DNA of 64,000 nt from contig JAHBWZ010000005.1 of NCBI GenBank assembly GCA_019636755.1, positions 248,001-312,000 of the forward strand, given 5' to 3'. This stretch comes from Phycisphaeraceae bacterium. Lineage in GTDB: Bacteria > Planctomycetota > Phycisphaerae > Phycisphaerales > SM1A02. The notes under the pieces are model-generated. The model worked only from the letters and a program-made list of their open reading frames with translations. It did not search any database and was not told the DNA's origin. Shown here piece after piece: positions 33,296 to 40,622 of this stretch (positions are counted from its first letter, which is position 1; each line of letters begins with the position of its first letter). The translations under genes and the position numbers were made by a program.

Positions 33296-34366
33296 TCAGG
33301 TGTCCGTCCGGGCCAGCCGCCGCTGCACCAGGAGCATGCCCAGTGCCCCGGTGATCGCGATCAGGCCCATGACCCACTGCACCATCGTCAGGCGCTCACC
33401 GAAGATCATGGAGGAGCACGCGGTGACGATGAACGGCTGGAGCTGGAGGATGCCGGCGGAGACGGCGACCCCGAGCCGCGCGATCGCGGTGTAGTAGAAG
33501 ACGTGACCCAGCGCGATGCCGATCACGGCGGAGATCAGGAGCCAGCCGAACTGGTCCCACGGCAGCGCCCACGCGGTCAGGCCCGCGCGATCGCCGAGCA
33601 TCAGCATCAGGATCACCATGGCGAGTCCTGTGTACTGGCAGATGACCGCGAAGGCGACCACGGGATTGACGCCGGCCATGTACTTCCGGACCGAGAGCCC
33701 GTAGCACGCGAAGAGCAGGCCGCTGCCGATGGCGAGCAGGCCGCCTTCCAGATGCGCGCCCTCCAGCGCCGTGCCGTCCCCCGCGAGCGTGCCGAGGACG
33801 CCTCCCAGCAGCAGCGCGGCGCCGAGCAGGTAGCCGGGATGGCGGATGACGCGGCGCTCGACCGGGAAGAGCAGGTACGCCCCGATCGCCACGAAGACGA
33901 GCTGGCTGCGCAGCCCGAACGTGAGCAGTCCCGGCTCGATCCGGTAGTGCGCCCACGTGAAGCAGACCTGCCCGGCCGCGTTCACGAGGCTCGGGATGAG
34001 CGCCAGTCCCCAGATCCGCGGCGGCAGGCGCCGCCGGGAGAACGCGATCACGACCAGCGGTGCCCAGAGCAGGGCGCTGAAGCCGTACCGCCAGCCGTTG
34101 CTCGTCCATGCATCGATCGAGGACGCGAAGTGCCGGAGGAAGAGCGGCACGCTGGACCAGCCGGCCAGCGTCATGAACACGGTGAGTATGCCGAGCGCCG
34201 TGCCGGTCGCCGCGGCGCCGGAGCCGGTGCGCGCGGTGGCCAGCACGGTGGTGGCGCCGGCGCCGGTGGCCCCGAGGACAGCCCCCGGCGCATCGGGCGC
34301 GTCGGGGACGCCGGCGCCGTCCGGGGCGGGTGACGTGGCTGTGACGGCAGCGCGGTCGCGTGACAT
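33296..34366 (-). CDS. EamA/DMT-family transporter
   Basis: 356 aa. After a ~50-residue Ala/Gly-rich N-terminal stretch there are ten predicted membrane helices in two EamA repeats (LTVFMTLAGWSSVPLFL; GLLAIGSGLLFACYGLSV), ending with LGVAVSAGILQLQPFIV and ERLTMVQWVMGLIAITGAL, the typical second-repeat signature. Such proteins move metabolites such as amino acids or nucleotide sugars across the inner membrane; the substrate is not readable. AGGAG lies 15 nt upstream and TACGCT ~60 nt upstream. Same strand as the DUF4139 gene but separated by 163 bp. Confidence 0.9.
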   Translation of the reverse strand: MSRDRAAVTATSPAPDGAGVPDAPDAPGAVLGATGAGATTVLATARTGSGAAATGTALGILTVFMTLAGWSSVPLFLRHFASSIDAWTSNGWRYGFSALLWAPLVVIAFSRRRLPPRIWGLALIPSLVNAAGQVCFTWAHYRIEPGLLTFGLRSQLVFVAIGAYLLFPVERRVIRHPGYLLGAALLLGGVLGTLAGDGTALEGAHLEGGLLAIGSGLLFACYGLSVRKYMAGVNPVVAFAVICQYTGLAMVILMLMLGDRAGLTAWALPWDQFGWLLISAVIGIALGHVFYYTAIARLGVAVSAGILQLQPFIVTACSSMIFGERLTMVQWVMGLIAITGALGMLLVQRRLARTDT

Positions 34367-34529
34367 GCGGGCGGCTCATGCTCCTGGCGCCGCCGTCTGC
34401 CGGAGGGTCGCCTGCGAGGGCGGCAAGCGTAGCACTCCCGCGTCGCCCGCATGGGCGGATCCCGGTCGGCGCCGGCCAGGGGGTCGGGCGGACCGGGATC
34501 CGCAGGGGGGGCACCGCGCGGCGACCCGG

Positions 34530-36644
34530 TCAGTCGAGATTGAGTCCGCGCAGCCAGGTCTCCAGGTCGCGGGCCCTGCGGTCGCGTTCCTCCGTCAGGG
34601 TGCGGCGCTGCGCCCGGAGGTCATCCAGTTCCTTCTCCTGCGCGGTCAGGCGCTGCATGTACTGCGCGTAGAGCGTGCTCTGCCGGTCGACCGCGCCCAT
34701 GTTGGACCGGATACGTGCCTGGTCCGCCACGATCTCGGACTCCTGCTTCGAGAGCGCTTCCATCTGCTGCTCGATGCGCCGGACCTCGGCACGGCGGTCG
34801 ATCGCCTGCCGGACCGCGTCCGCGATGCGCTGCGAGGCCCGCCCGCTGGTGACGTACTGAAGGACGGTCTGGAGTTCGACATCGGTGACGACCGTGGAGT
34901 CGATCCATGTGCGCCGCTCGCTGACCGTGAAGTCGACCTTCGCGGCCTTCGCCACCTGCACTTCGAACCGGTGGCCGGTCGATGTCTCGGCCTTCGGCTT
35001 CTGTCCTTCGACCAGATCGAACCCGGGCGTGCGCTGGTGCTCGATCAGGATGGTGCGATCGCGCAGCGTGTCGGCGTTCTCGACGGCATAGCCGGTGTCC
35101 AGGTCCTCCCGCATGCGCGTGCGCAGCGAGCCGCTGCCGATCGACACCGAGATCACGCTGCGCGTCCGCTTCGGCTCGCGGCGGATGGTGACTTCGCTGT
35201 CCTCGGCGAAGACGACCAGCCGCTCCTGCCCGCGCGACGTCTGCGCGATCGTCGCGTCGCCGGCATAGCGCTCGCCGTCATAGACCGCGATCGGACCGGG
35301 GAGCAGTTCAAGGTCGCTCTCGTTGACGATCTCGACGCCGCGCATCGGTGAGCGCGTCATCGTCGCCGGATCGAAGATGGAGAGCCGCCTGGCGCCGAGG
35401 CGCGTGGTCGCCAGCGGCAGCATGGCCGATCGCCGTCGTTCGATCGAGACCGGCACCGGTACCGTGAAGAGGAAGAGTTCACCGCTCACTTCACCCAGCG
35501 CATCGCCGCCGCTGATGTCGGCCATCGACATGGCACGTTCGGCGATCATGGCATCGCCGGCCTGTCCGCCGGAATCCCCGCCGCCCCGCCCTGCGGTGCG
35601 CCGCATGGCACTGCCGGGCGCCGCGGACGGCGGAGGCGCGGCGTCTGCCGGCGCCATGCCGCGCTCGAAGTCCCTCGGCCGCAGGCCCTCCACGGCCGGC
35701 ACCGGGATCAGCGGCCGCGAGGTGTAGTACGGATCGGAGAGCCGCATCTGGAACGCGATCGGCCGGCCCGACGCGAGCGAGAGCGACACGTTCGCCCAGT
35801 CCTCGTCGGTCTGGTTCTCGACGATGGCCCACGCCTGCATGATGGCGGCGCTGCTCTCGCCCTCGGGCAGGACCAGGCGGTAGCTGGTCTTCCAGACCGG
35901 TGCGACCTGCACATAGGCGACGGTGACCGGGCGCACCGCACCGCCGTCGCCGACGACCGAGACATCGACGGACCGGATCTGCTCGGTGCGCTCTTCGACG
36001 ACCGCGGCGAGGGCGCGCTGAAGATCCTCGGCCAGCCTGGCATCGAGCAGATCGAACGCGCGGATGTCCGCGATCGCGATCGCCCGGATGCCGGAAGTCG
36101 TGAGCACGCTGACCACCGGTTCAGCGCGCGGCGCAGCCGGTGCGCCGGCGCCCGCCGTGGAGGCGCGCGGGACGACGCGCTCCTCCACGCCGAGCACGGT
36201 GCCCTCGACGGCCTCGTCCGTCAGCGCGAAGCGCACGCGGCTGCCGCGCACCTGGAGCAGGATCTGGGCGATGGATGGATTGCCCGAGAGATTGATCGAG
36301 AGGCTTCCCAGCCGGCGCTCGAGCGGATCGCGCGAGGCATAGCCGACGACGCCCGGCCGCCCGGCCGGATCAAGCACCACCATGGACTTGAGCAGGTCAT
36401 CGATCTCGTCCTGCCGGAAGCGGAGCGTGAAGGTGTGATTGCCGCGTGCCTGCCCCTCGCGCTCCACGGCGGCGATGCCGGAGCGGTAGAGCGTGATGCG
36501 ACGGACGGGCAGATCGCTGTCCGCGGCGCTGCCGGTGGCGGCGAGGATGACCGGCGCGCCGAGGATGCAGAGCGCGGCACGGACACGGATGGACGCGCGG
36601 CAGGAGCGTTGCACGGGGCGCGAGGCGGGCGGGCGATGGTTCAT
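34530..36644 (-). CDS. DUF4139-domain secreted protein
   Basis: 704 aa. Signal peptide ~1-40 (AALCILGAPVILAATGSAA). The next part fits the mucoidy-inhibitor-like/DUF4139 family: RRITLYRSGIAAVEREGQ, YVQVAPVWKTSYRLVLPEG (~250), EDWANVSLSLASGRPI, with a Ser/Gly-rich insert (~345-395) and a C-terminal coiled coil (~610-704, EVRRIEQQMEALSKQESEIV). Family function is unknown; it is probably periplasmic or on the surface. AGGAA precedes ATG 36644. It diverges from a small membrane-protein gene across 310 bp. Confidence 0.87.
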   Translation of the reverse strand: MNHRPPASRPVQRSCRASIRVRAALCILGAPVILAATGSAADSDLPVRRITLYRSGIAAVEREGQARGNHTFTLRFRQDEIDDLLKSMVVLDPAGRPGVVGYASRDPLERRLGSLSINLSGNPSIAQILLQVRGSRVRFALTDEAVEGTVLGVEERVVPRASTAGAGAPAAPRAEPVVSVLTTSGIRAIAIADIRAFDLLDARLAEDLQRALAAVVEERTEQIRSVDVSVVGDGGAVRPVTVAYVQVAPVWKTSYRLVLPEGESSAAIMQAWAIVENQTDEDWANVSLSLASGRPIAFQMRLSDPYYTSRPLIPVPAVEGLRPRDFERGMAPADAAPPPSAAPGSAMRRTAGRGGGDSGGQAGDAMIAERAMSMADISGGDALGEVSGELFLFTVPVPVSIERRRSAMLPLATTRLGARRLSIFDPATMTRSPMRGVEIVNESDLELLPGPIAVYDGERYAGDATIAQTSRGQERLVVFAEDSEVTIRREPKRTRSVISVSIGSGSLRTRMREDLDTGYAVENADTLRDRTILIEHQRTPGFDLVEGQKPKAETSTGHRFEVQVAKAAKVDFTVSERRTWIDSTVVTDVELQTVLQYVTSGRASQRIADAVRQAIDRRAEVRRIEQQMEALSKQESEIVADQARIRSNMGAVDRQSTLYAQYMQRLTAQEKELDDLRAQRRTLTEERDRRARDLETWLRGLNLD

Positions 36645-36954
36645 GTCGAGTATTCCTGTGCGGGAGTGGTGTGCGCCGACCGGGCGCGGGCCCGGCAAGT
36701 CTGTCGAGTTCATCGACGCGTCGCCCGGTTGGACGCAGTCGCCGGTGCGGCGTCGTCACCGAATTGTCACAGATCCGCGGCGGTGCCGCGGCGCCGGACC
36801 GCCGCCGGGCGTCGCGCCCGGATCGCGGCCCGGCCGTCGTCCGGGTAGGATCCGGCTCCGGCCCCGCAGTGGTGGCGGTCGAATGCCCGGTCGGGGCGGC
36901 GGGCCGGCGAAGCCGCGCTGTCCCGACCGCGCCGGCCGCCGACCGGTCGACCCC
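36645..36954. other. Divergent promoter region between the DUF4139 gene and a small membrane protein
   Basis: 310 bp without a gene. On the plus strand, TAGGAT at 36846-36851 could be a -10 for the gene at 36955. A short less GC-rich patch at 36765-36775 (GAATTGTCACA) may hold minus-strand promoter elements. Nothing else recognised. Confidence 0.4.
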
Positions 36955-37437
36955 ATGACGCTGCGATTCCTCGTCATCCTGATGCTCCTGCTCAGCATCT
37001 CCGGCGCCGTGACCGTCTGGGCCGTCACGCGGTCGAGCCCGCTGGCGGGGGCGGCGCTGACCCTCTGGGTCGGCGTCTTCATCGTGGCGGTGGCCGGGCT
37101 GGCGTTCCGCATGCTCTGGCAGCCGATGCTGGCGCCGTTTCCGGCACGGCCGCCGGCACCGGACGCGGTCCACCGGCGGTTCCAGAGCTTCTCGGTCGGC
37201 ATTGTGAACATGGGATTCAGCATCCACGTGGCTGTCGACGAAGCGTTCCTGCACCTGCGTCCGGTGGCGCCGTGGCGCTGGCTGGGTGCCCGGGACGCCA
37301 GCATTCCGTGGACCGCGATGACGCCCGTCGGCCGGGCCGCCCGCGTGGCGAGGCTTCCCGGCGGGCACCAGATCGTCGGACCGCGCTGGTGCATGCGCCT
37401 GGTCGGGGCCGGTCGGACGGACGCCCCGCCGGCCTGA
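36955..37437 (+). CDS. Small membrane protein of unknown function
   Basis: 160 aa. Two hydrophobic helices at the N-terminus (FLVILMLLLSISGAVTVWAV and LWVGVFIVAVAGLAFRML) are followed by a ~100-residue soluble part with a mixed strand pattern (MGFSIHVAVDEAFLHLRPVA, SIPWTAMTPVGR) that resembles small PH-like or SHOCT-free domains only loosely. GC3 bias fits coding. No family recognised. Confidence 0.65.
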   Translation: MTLRFLVILMLLLSISGAVTVWAVTRSSPLAGAALTLWVGVFIVAVAGLAFRMLWQPMLAPFPARPPAPDAVHRRFQSFSVGIVNMGFSIHVAVDEAFLHLRPVAPWRWLGARDASIPWTAMTPVGRAARVARLPGGHQIVGPRWCMRLVGAGRTDAPPA

Positions 37438-37709
37438 TGCCGGCCGGCAGGCGCGCCGGCGCGGCGGCCGGGGGCGGAATCGCCCGGGAGGTGGGCGGTG
37501 CCGCACGCGGGGCGGCGCCCTCCGGCCGGGGAGATGCCCGCGCAGCACGCGGGCGACCTTCCGGGTAGCATCCACGCTTCATCCGATGGCCATGCGATCT
37601 CAGAACGTCGCAGGGCTTCGGTGAGACCTGCCGCGGCGCACGTGTGCCCGAGTCACCGCGCCGCTCCGGTTGTTCCTCTCACACTCGGGAATTCAGGATC
37701 GTCTTTGTC

Positions 37710-38036
37710 ATGCTCAATATCTACGTCGGCAACCTCTCGTTCAACACGAGCGAGGATTCGCTCCGCGACCTGTTCTCCCAGCATGGGACCGTGAGTCGCG
37801 TGAGCATCGTCACCGATCGCGACACCGGCCGTCCGCGCGGCTTCGCGTTCGTCGAGATGCCGGATGCGGCGCAGGGACGGGCGGCAATCGAGGCGTGCAA
37901 CGGTGCGGCGCTCGACGGACGGACGCTGACGGTGAACGAAGCGCGTCCGCGCGAAGAGCGGTCGGGCGGCGGCGGTGGCGGCGGTCGCGGTGGCGATCGC
38001 GGCGGCGATCGTCGCGGCGGCGGCAAGCGCTGGTAA
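37710..38036 (+). CDS. RRM-type RNA-binding protein with glycine-rich tail
   Basis: 108 aa. One RRM at ~1-80 with RNP2 IYVGNLSF (~3) and RNP1 RGFAFVEM (~44), then a Gly/Arg/Asp tail ending GGGKRW. This matches the small cold-inducible Rbp proteins of cyanobacteria and planctomycetes, which bind mRNA and may act as RNA chaperones. ATG 37710 puts the first strand at the N-terminus; a frame reaching back to 37644 is unlikely. The 272-bp upstream gap, with a TAGCAT ~140 nt before the start, could be a long leader as in cold-shock genes. Confidence 0.92.
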   Translation: MLNIYVGNLSFNTSEDSLRDLFSQHGTVSRVSIVTDRDTGRPRGFAFVEMPDAAQGRAAIEACNGAALDGRTLTVNEARPREERSGGGGGGGRGGDRGGDRRGGGKRW

Positions 38037-38380
38037 GCGTCGCCGGATCACGTTGACACGGCGCGCCGTCCTGCGGCGGCGCGCCCGACACGCACGCACG
38101 GCGTCGCGGAGCATGCTGCGGGCCGGTCGGTGGCGGTGGTGCCATCGATGGTCGACGCGGCGTGCGCGCGGTCGGCGCCCCGGGTTCCGGGTGGTCCGAT
38201 CGCCGGGCGTCTGGTCCGGAGCGCTGGCTGCGGGATCGCGGCGCCGCCGGTCCGTCGCGGCGGGGTCCGTGACGGGTTCGCGCGCCGTGTCGCGGTCGAG
38301 GCGCTACACTTGCAACTGCTGTGCGCACGCGTGCGCCAACCACCACATCGGACCGTGTCCTTCGTCCGGGACGTGGTGCG
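38037..38380. other. Gap downstream of the RRM gene
   Basis: 344 bp. It holds a hairpin at 38060-38085 that may end the RRM transcript and a TACACT at ~38306 that could be a -10 for the next gene. Short frames here lack codon bias; no gene seen. Confidence 0.4.
38060..38085 (+). terminator. Hairpin after the RRM gene
   Basis: 9-bp stem GGCGCGCCG / CGGCGCGCC with an 8-nt loop, 24 nt after the stop codon. No T-run, so it may need Rho or serve RNA stability. Confidence 0.45.
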
Positions 38381-38860
38381 ATGCTGCGCCTGTGCGTGCT
38401 GATTCTGGGGGCCCTGTCCTGGTCAGGCCTGTGTGCCGCCGCCCTCGCGCGCCCGGACCGGGCGCCGCGGTCGGTCGATGGACATGCCGCGCAGGCCGGC
38501 GCCGAGACGCGCGTGGTGCCGCATGCCCGGCTCCCGCAGACGGGCGGGCCGGTGACGCCGAGTCTGGGCCCGCCGTTCCCCGTCCTCGGCGCGGCCGAAC
38601 TCACGTCGGGTCGGTCCACCGTGCGCGCTCGAGGCACGGAAACCGTCGATCCCGAGCTCGTCGGCCTGGCGCCCGGCGCCATGGGCGGCGGCCTCCCGGC
38701 GGATGGACGCCGTACCTCCGCACGCCTGCACCGGCGCTGCACGGCCGGCGATCGATCGCTGGCCCGGACGGGGGGTCGGGCGCCACCCGGCACCCGATCG
38801 ACGGGCCTCGAGTCCCGGGCGCACCGCGCCGGGGCTCCATGGACACCGGCGATCGACTGA
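38381..38860 (+). CDS. Putative secreted protein of unknown function
   Basis: 159 aa. The start has a good signal peptide (MLRLCVLILGALSWSGLCAA, cut near ~21). The first ~100 codons show the GC3 bias of this genome; the last ~50 codons are weaker and Arg-rich, so the real end may differ through a frameshift or this may be a decaying gene. No domain recognised. Confidence 0.45.
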   Translation: MLRLCVLILGALSWSGLCAAALARPDRAPRSVDGHAAQAGAETRVVPHARLPQTGGPVTPSLGPPFPVLGAAELTSGRSTVRARGTETVDPELVGLAPGAMGGGLPADGRRTSARLHRRCTAGDRSLARTGGRAPPGTRSTGLESRAHRAGAPWTPAID

Positions 38861-39038
38861 CCGGTCGGGCGGCGACAGACCGGCCGCCTTTCACCTTCGC
38901 ACAGGCAGGACGCCCACGGGTCGACGGAGTCGGCGCGTGTCGCGCCAGGCGCCTGCGGGCGTACGCGTTCACTGGCCACCCGGCACCACCGCGGCCACCG
39001 CGCGGACGTGCCGCCGGGCGTGCAGGACACAGACTTCC

Positions 39039-39191
39039 ATGGCTTCTCATCGCCCTTCATCCCGCGAGACCGCTGACGACGGCGCCGAGTACGCGACCGG
39101 GCGCGGCTGTCTCACGCTCGTGCTGATCTGCGCCGGCGTTTTCGCTGTCGGCGCGCTCTTCACCTGGCTGCTGAACAGCTCAGCGCACTGA
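39039..39191 (+). CDS. Small single-span membrane protein
   Basis: 50 aa. A polar N-terminus (MASHRPSSRETADDGAEYAT) is followed by one membrane helix (LTLVLICAGVFAVGALFTWL) and NSSAH. The gene is too short for motif assignment; coding is supported by the clear helix and GC3 use. Orientation is probably N-in. Function unknown. Confidence 0.5.
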   Translation: MASHRPSSRETADDGAEYATGRGCLTLVLICAGVFAVGALFTWLLNSSAH

Positions 39192-39368
39192 CGGCTCGAC
39201 ACATCCGCCGCGGGCGGGCCTCTGCGGCGGCCGGCCCGGGTCGCGCGCCGGGAGATCCCGGTCGCCATGGTGGATCGCGCGCTGCGCCGCCCGGCGCGCC
39301 GGTGACGGTCGGCGGGCCGCGGCGGACCGGGCGGGGATCGCGGTGACCGGTCATCCGCCGGCGCAGCC

Positions 39369-39935
39369 ATGTCCGTCGTGGTAGCCTCTCCGCCGGTGAG
39401 CCGACAGCGCCGCCCATCCGCGTCCGACGCGCCGTTCTCGCATGTCGACGAGTGCGGGCGCGCGATGATGGTGGACGTCGGGGCGAAGGCCGTCACGGAG
39501 CGCGTCGCCATCGCGGAGGGCTTCGTGCGCCTCTCCGCCGATCTCGAGGCGAGGCTGCGCGCCGGTGATCTGCCGAAGGGACCCGCGCTGGAGGTCGCAC
39601 GTCTCGCCGGCATCATGGCCGCGAAGCGGACGGATGAACTCATCCCGCTCTGTCACACGCTGCCGCTCGACGGCGTGAACGTCACGGCCTCCATGGAGCC
39701 GGGCCGTGTCCGGTTCGAAGCGACGGTGCGCGTCCATGCGCGCACCGGCGCAGAGATGGAGGCGCTGACGGCGGTGTGCGTCGCAGCGCTGGCATTCATC
39801 GACATGGGCAAGGCCGTCGACCGCGCCATGCGGATCGACGGGGTGCGCGTCCTTGCGAAGTCCGGCGGTCGGCACGGTCCGTGGCGAGCGTCCGAACCGG
39901 CGGACCGCCCGGATGCTGGAGACCCGCCGGCATGA
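39369..39935 (+). CDS. moaC: Cyclic pyranopterin monophosphate synthase MoaC
   Basis: 188 aa. Motifs are FSHVDECGRAMMVDVGAKAV (~24), PLCHTLPLDGVNV (~91) and MGKAVDRAMRIDGVRVLAKS (~140), covering the active-site His and Lys residues. MoaC makes cPMP, the first intermediate of molybdenum cofactor synthesis. An in-frame GTG at 39396 is probably the better start: it has TAGCCT 8 nt upstream and gives a MoaC N-terminus of normal length. The stop overlaps the next start (ATGA). Confidence 0.95.
   Translation: MSVVVASPPVSRQRRPSASDAPFSHVDECGRAMMVDVGAKAVTERVAIAEGFVRLSADLEARLRAGDLPKGPALEVARLAGIMAAKRTDELIPLCHTLPLDGVNVTASMEPGRVRFEATVRVHARTGAEMEALTAVCVAALAFIDMGKAVDRAMRIDGVRVLAKSGGRHGPWRASEPADRPDAGDPPA
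39382..39387 (+). promoter_or_regulatory. -10-like TAGCCT, 8 nt before the in-frame GTG of moaC
   Basis: TAGCCT-CTCCGCCG-GTG. If real, moaC is leaderless and starts at 39396 rather than 39369. Confidence 0.4.
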
Positions 39936-40483
39936 TCCGCGCGGCGATCCTGACCGTGAGCGATCGCTGTTCGCGCGGCGAGGCCGAGGATCTCTCCGGC
40001 CCGGCGCTCGCGGCGCTGGTGCAGACACGGCTCGGCGGCCTGGTGGTCGCCATGGCGTGCGTGCCGGATGAACGGGACCGGATCGCGGCGCAGCTCCGGG
40101 CGTGGTCCACCGCCACGGCATCCATCGACCTCGTGCTCACCACGGGCGGAACGGGGCTGGCACCGCGCGACGTGACGCCGGAGGCGGCACGGTCCGTCTT
40201 CGAGCGAGAGCACGCCGGCCTGATGGAACTGGCGCGCCTGCGATCATCGGCCGGCACGCCGCGGGCCTATCTCTCGCGCGGTGTCGCCGGAACCGCCGGG
40301 ACCACGCTGATCCTGACGCTGCCGGGATCGCCCCGCGGTGCAACGGAGCAGATGGAGGCGCTCCTCGACATCCTGCCGCATGCGGTGGAGACGCTCCGGG
40401 GCGAAGTGCAGGACGATGGGCGCCCCGGCGCCGTCCCGATGTCCGGCCGCGTTGTCGTCCACGATGACGCCGGCGGGGCGTGA
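39932..40483 (+). CDS. MogA/MoaB-type molybdenum cofactor protein
   Basis: 183 aa. The MoCF-binding fold opens with IRAAILTVSDRCSRGEAEDL and has the family signature LTTGGTGLAPRDVTPEAA (~67) and LILTLPGSPRGATEQM (~127). It adenylylates molybdopterin or prepares metal insertion. ATGA overlap with moaC shows they are one transcript; other moa/moe genes are elsewhere. Confidence 0.93.
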   Translation: MIRAAILTVSDRCSRGEAEDLSGPALAALVQTRLGGLVVAMACVPDERDRIAAQLRAWSTATASIDLVLTTGGTGLAPRDVTPEAARSVFEREHAGLMELARLRSSAGTPRAYLSRGVAGTAGTTLILTLPGSPRGATEQMEALLDILPHAVETLRGEVQDDGRPGAVPMSGRVVVHDDAGGA

Positions 40484-40622
40484 CGGGACCGGTCGGCCCG
40501 GCACGGGCGCGACGGATCCCTTTATGATCCGCCGCGCCGACGCGTGCCGATGGGTGATCGAGGCGCACTGACGCGCCCGCCCGCCGCCATCGTCGAACGC
40601 CCGCAGCCGAGTGCCCCACGCA

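Noticed and set aside
38053-38058. TTGACA after the RRM gene
   Set aside because: No -10 at 16-18 bp, and it leads into the hairpin at 38060, so it is unlikely to be a promoter.
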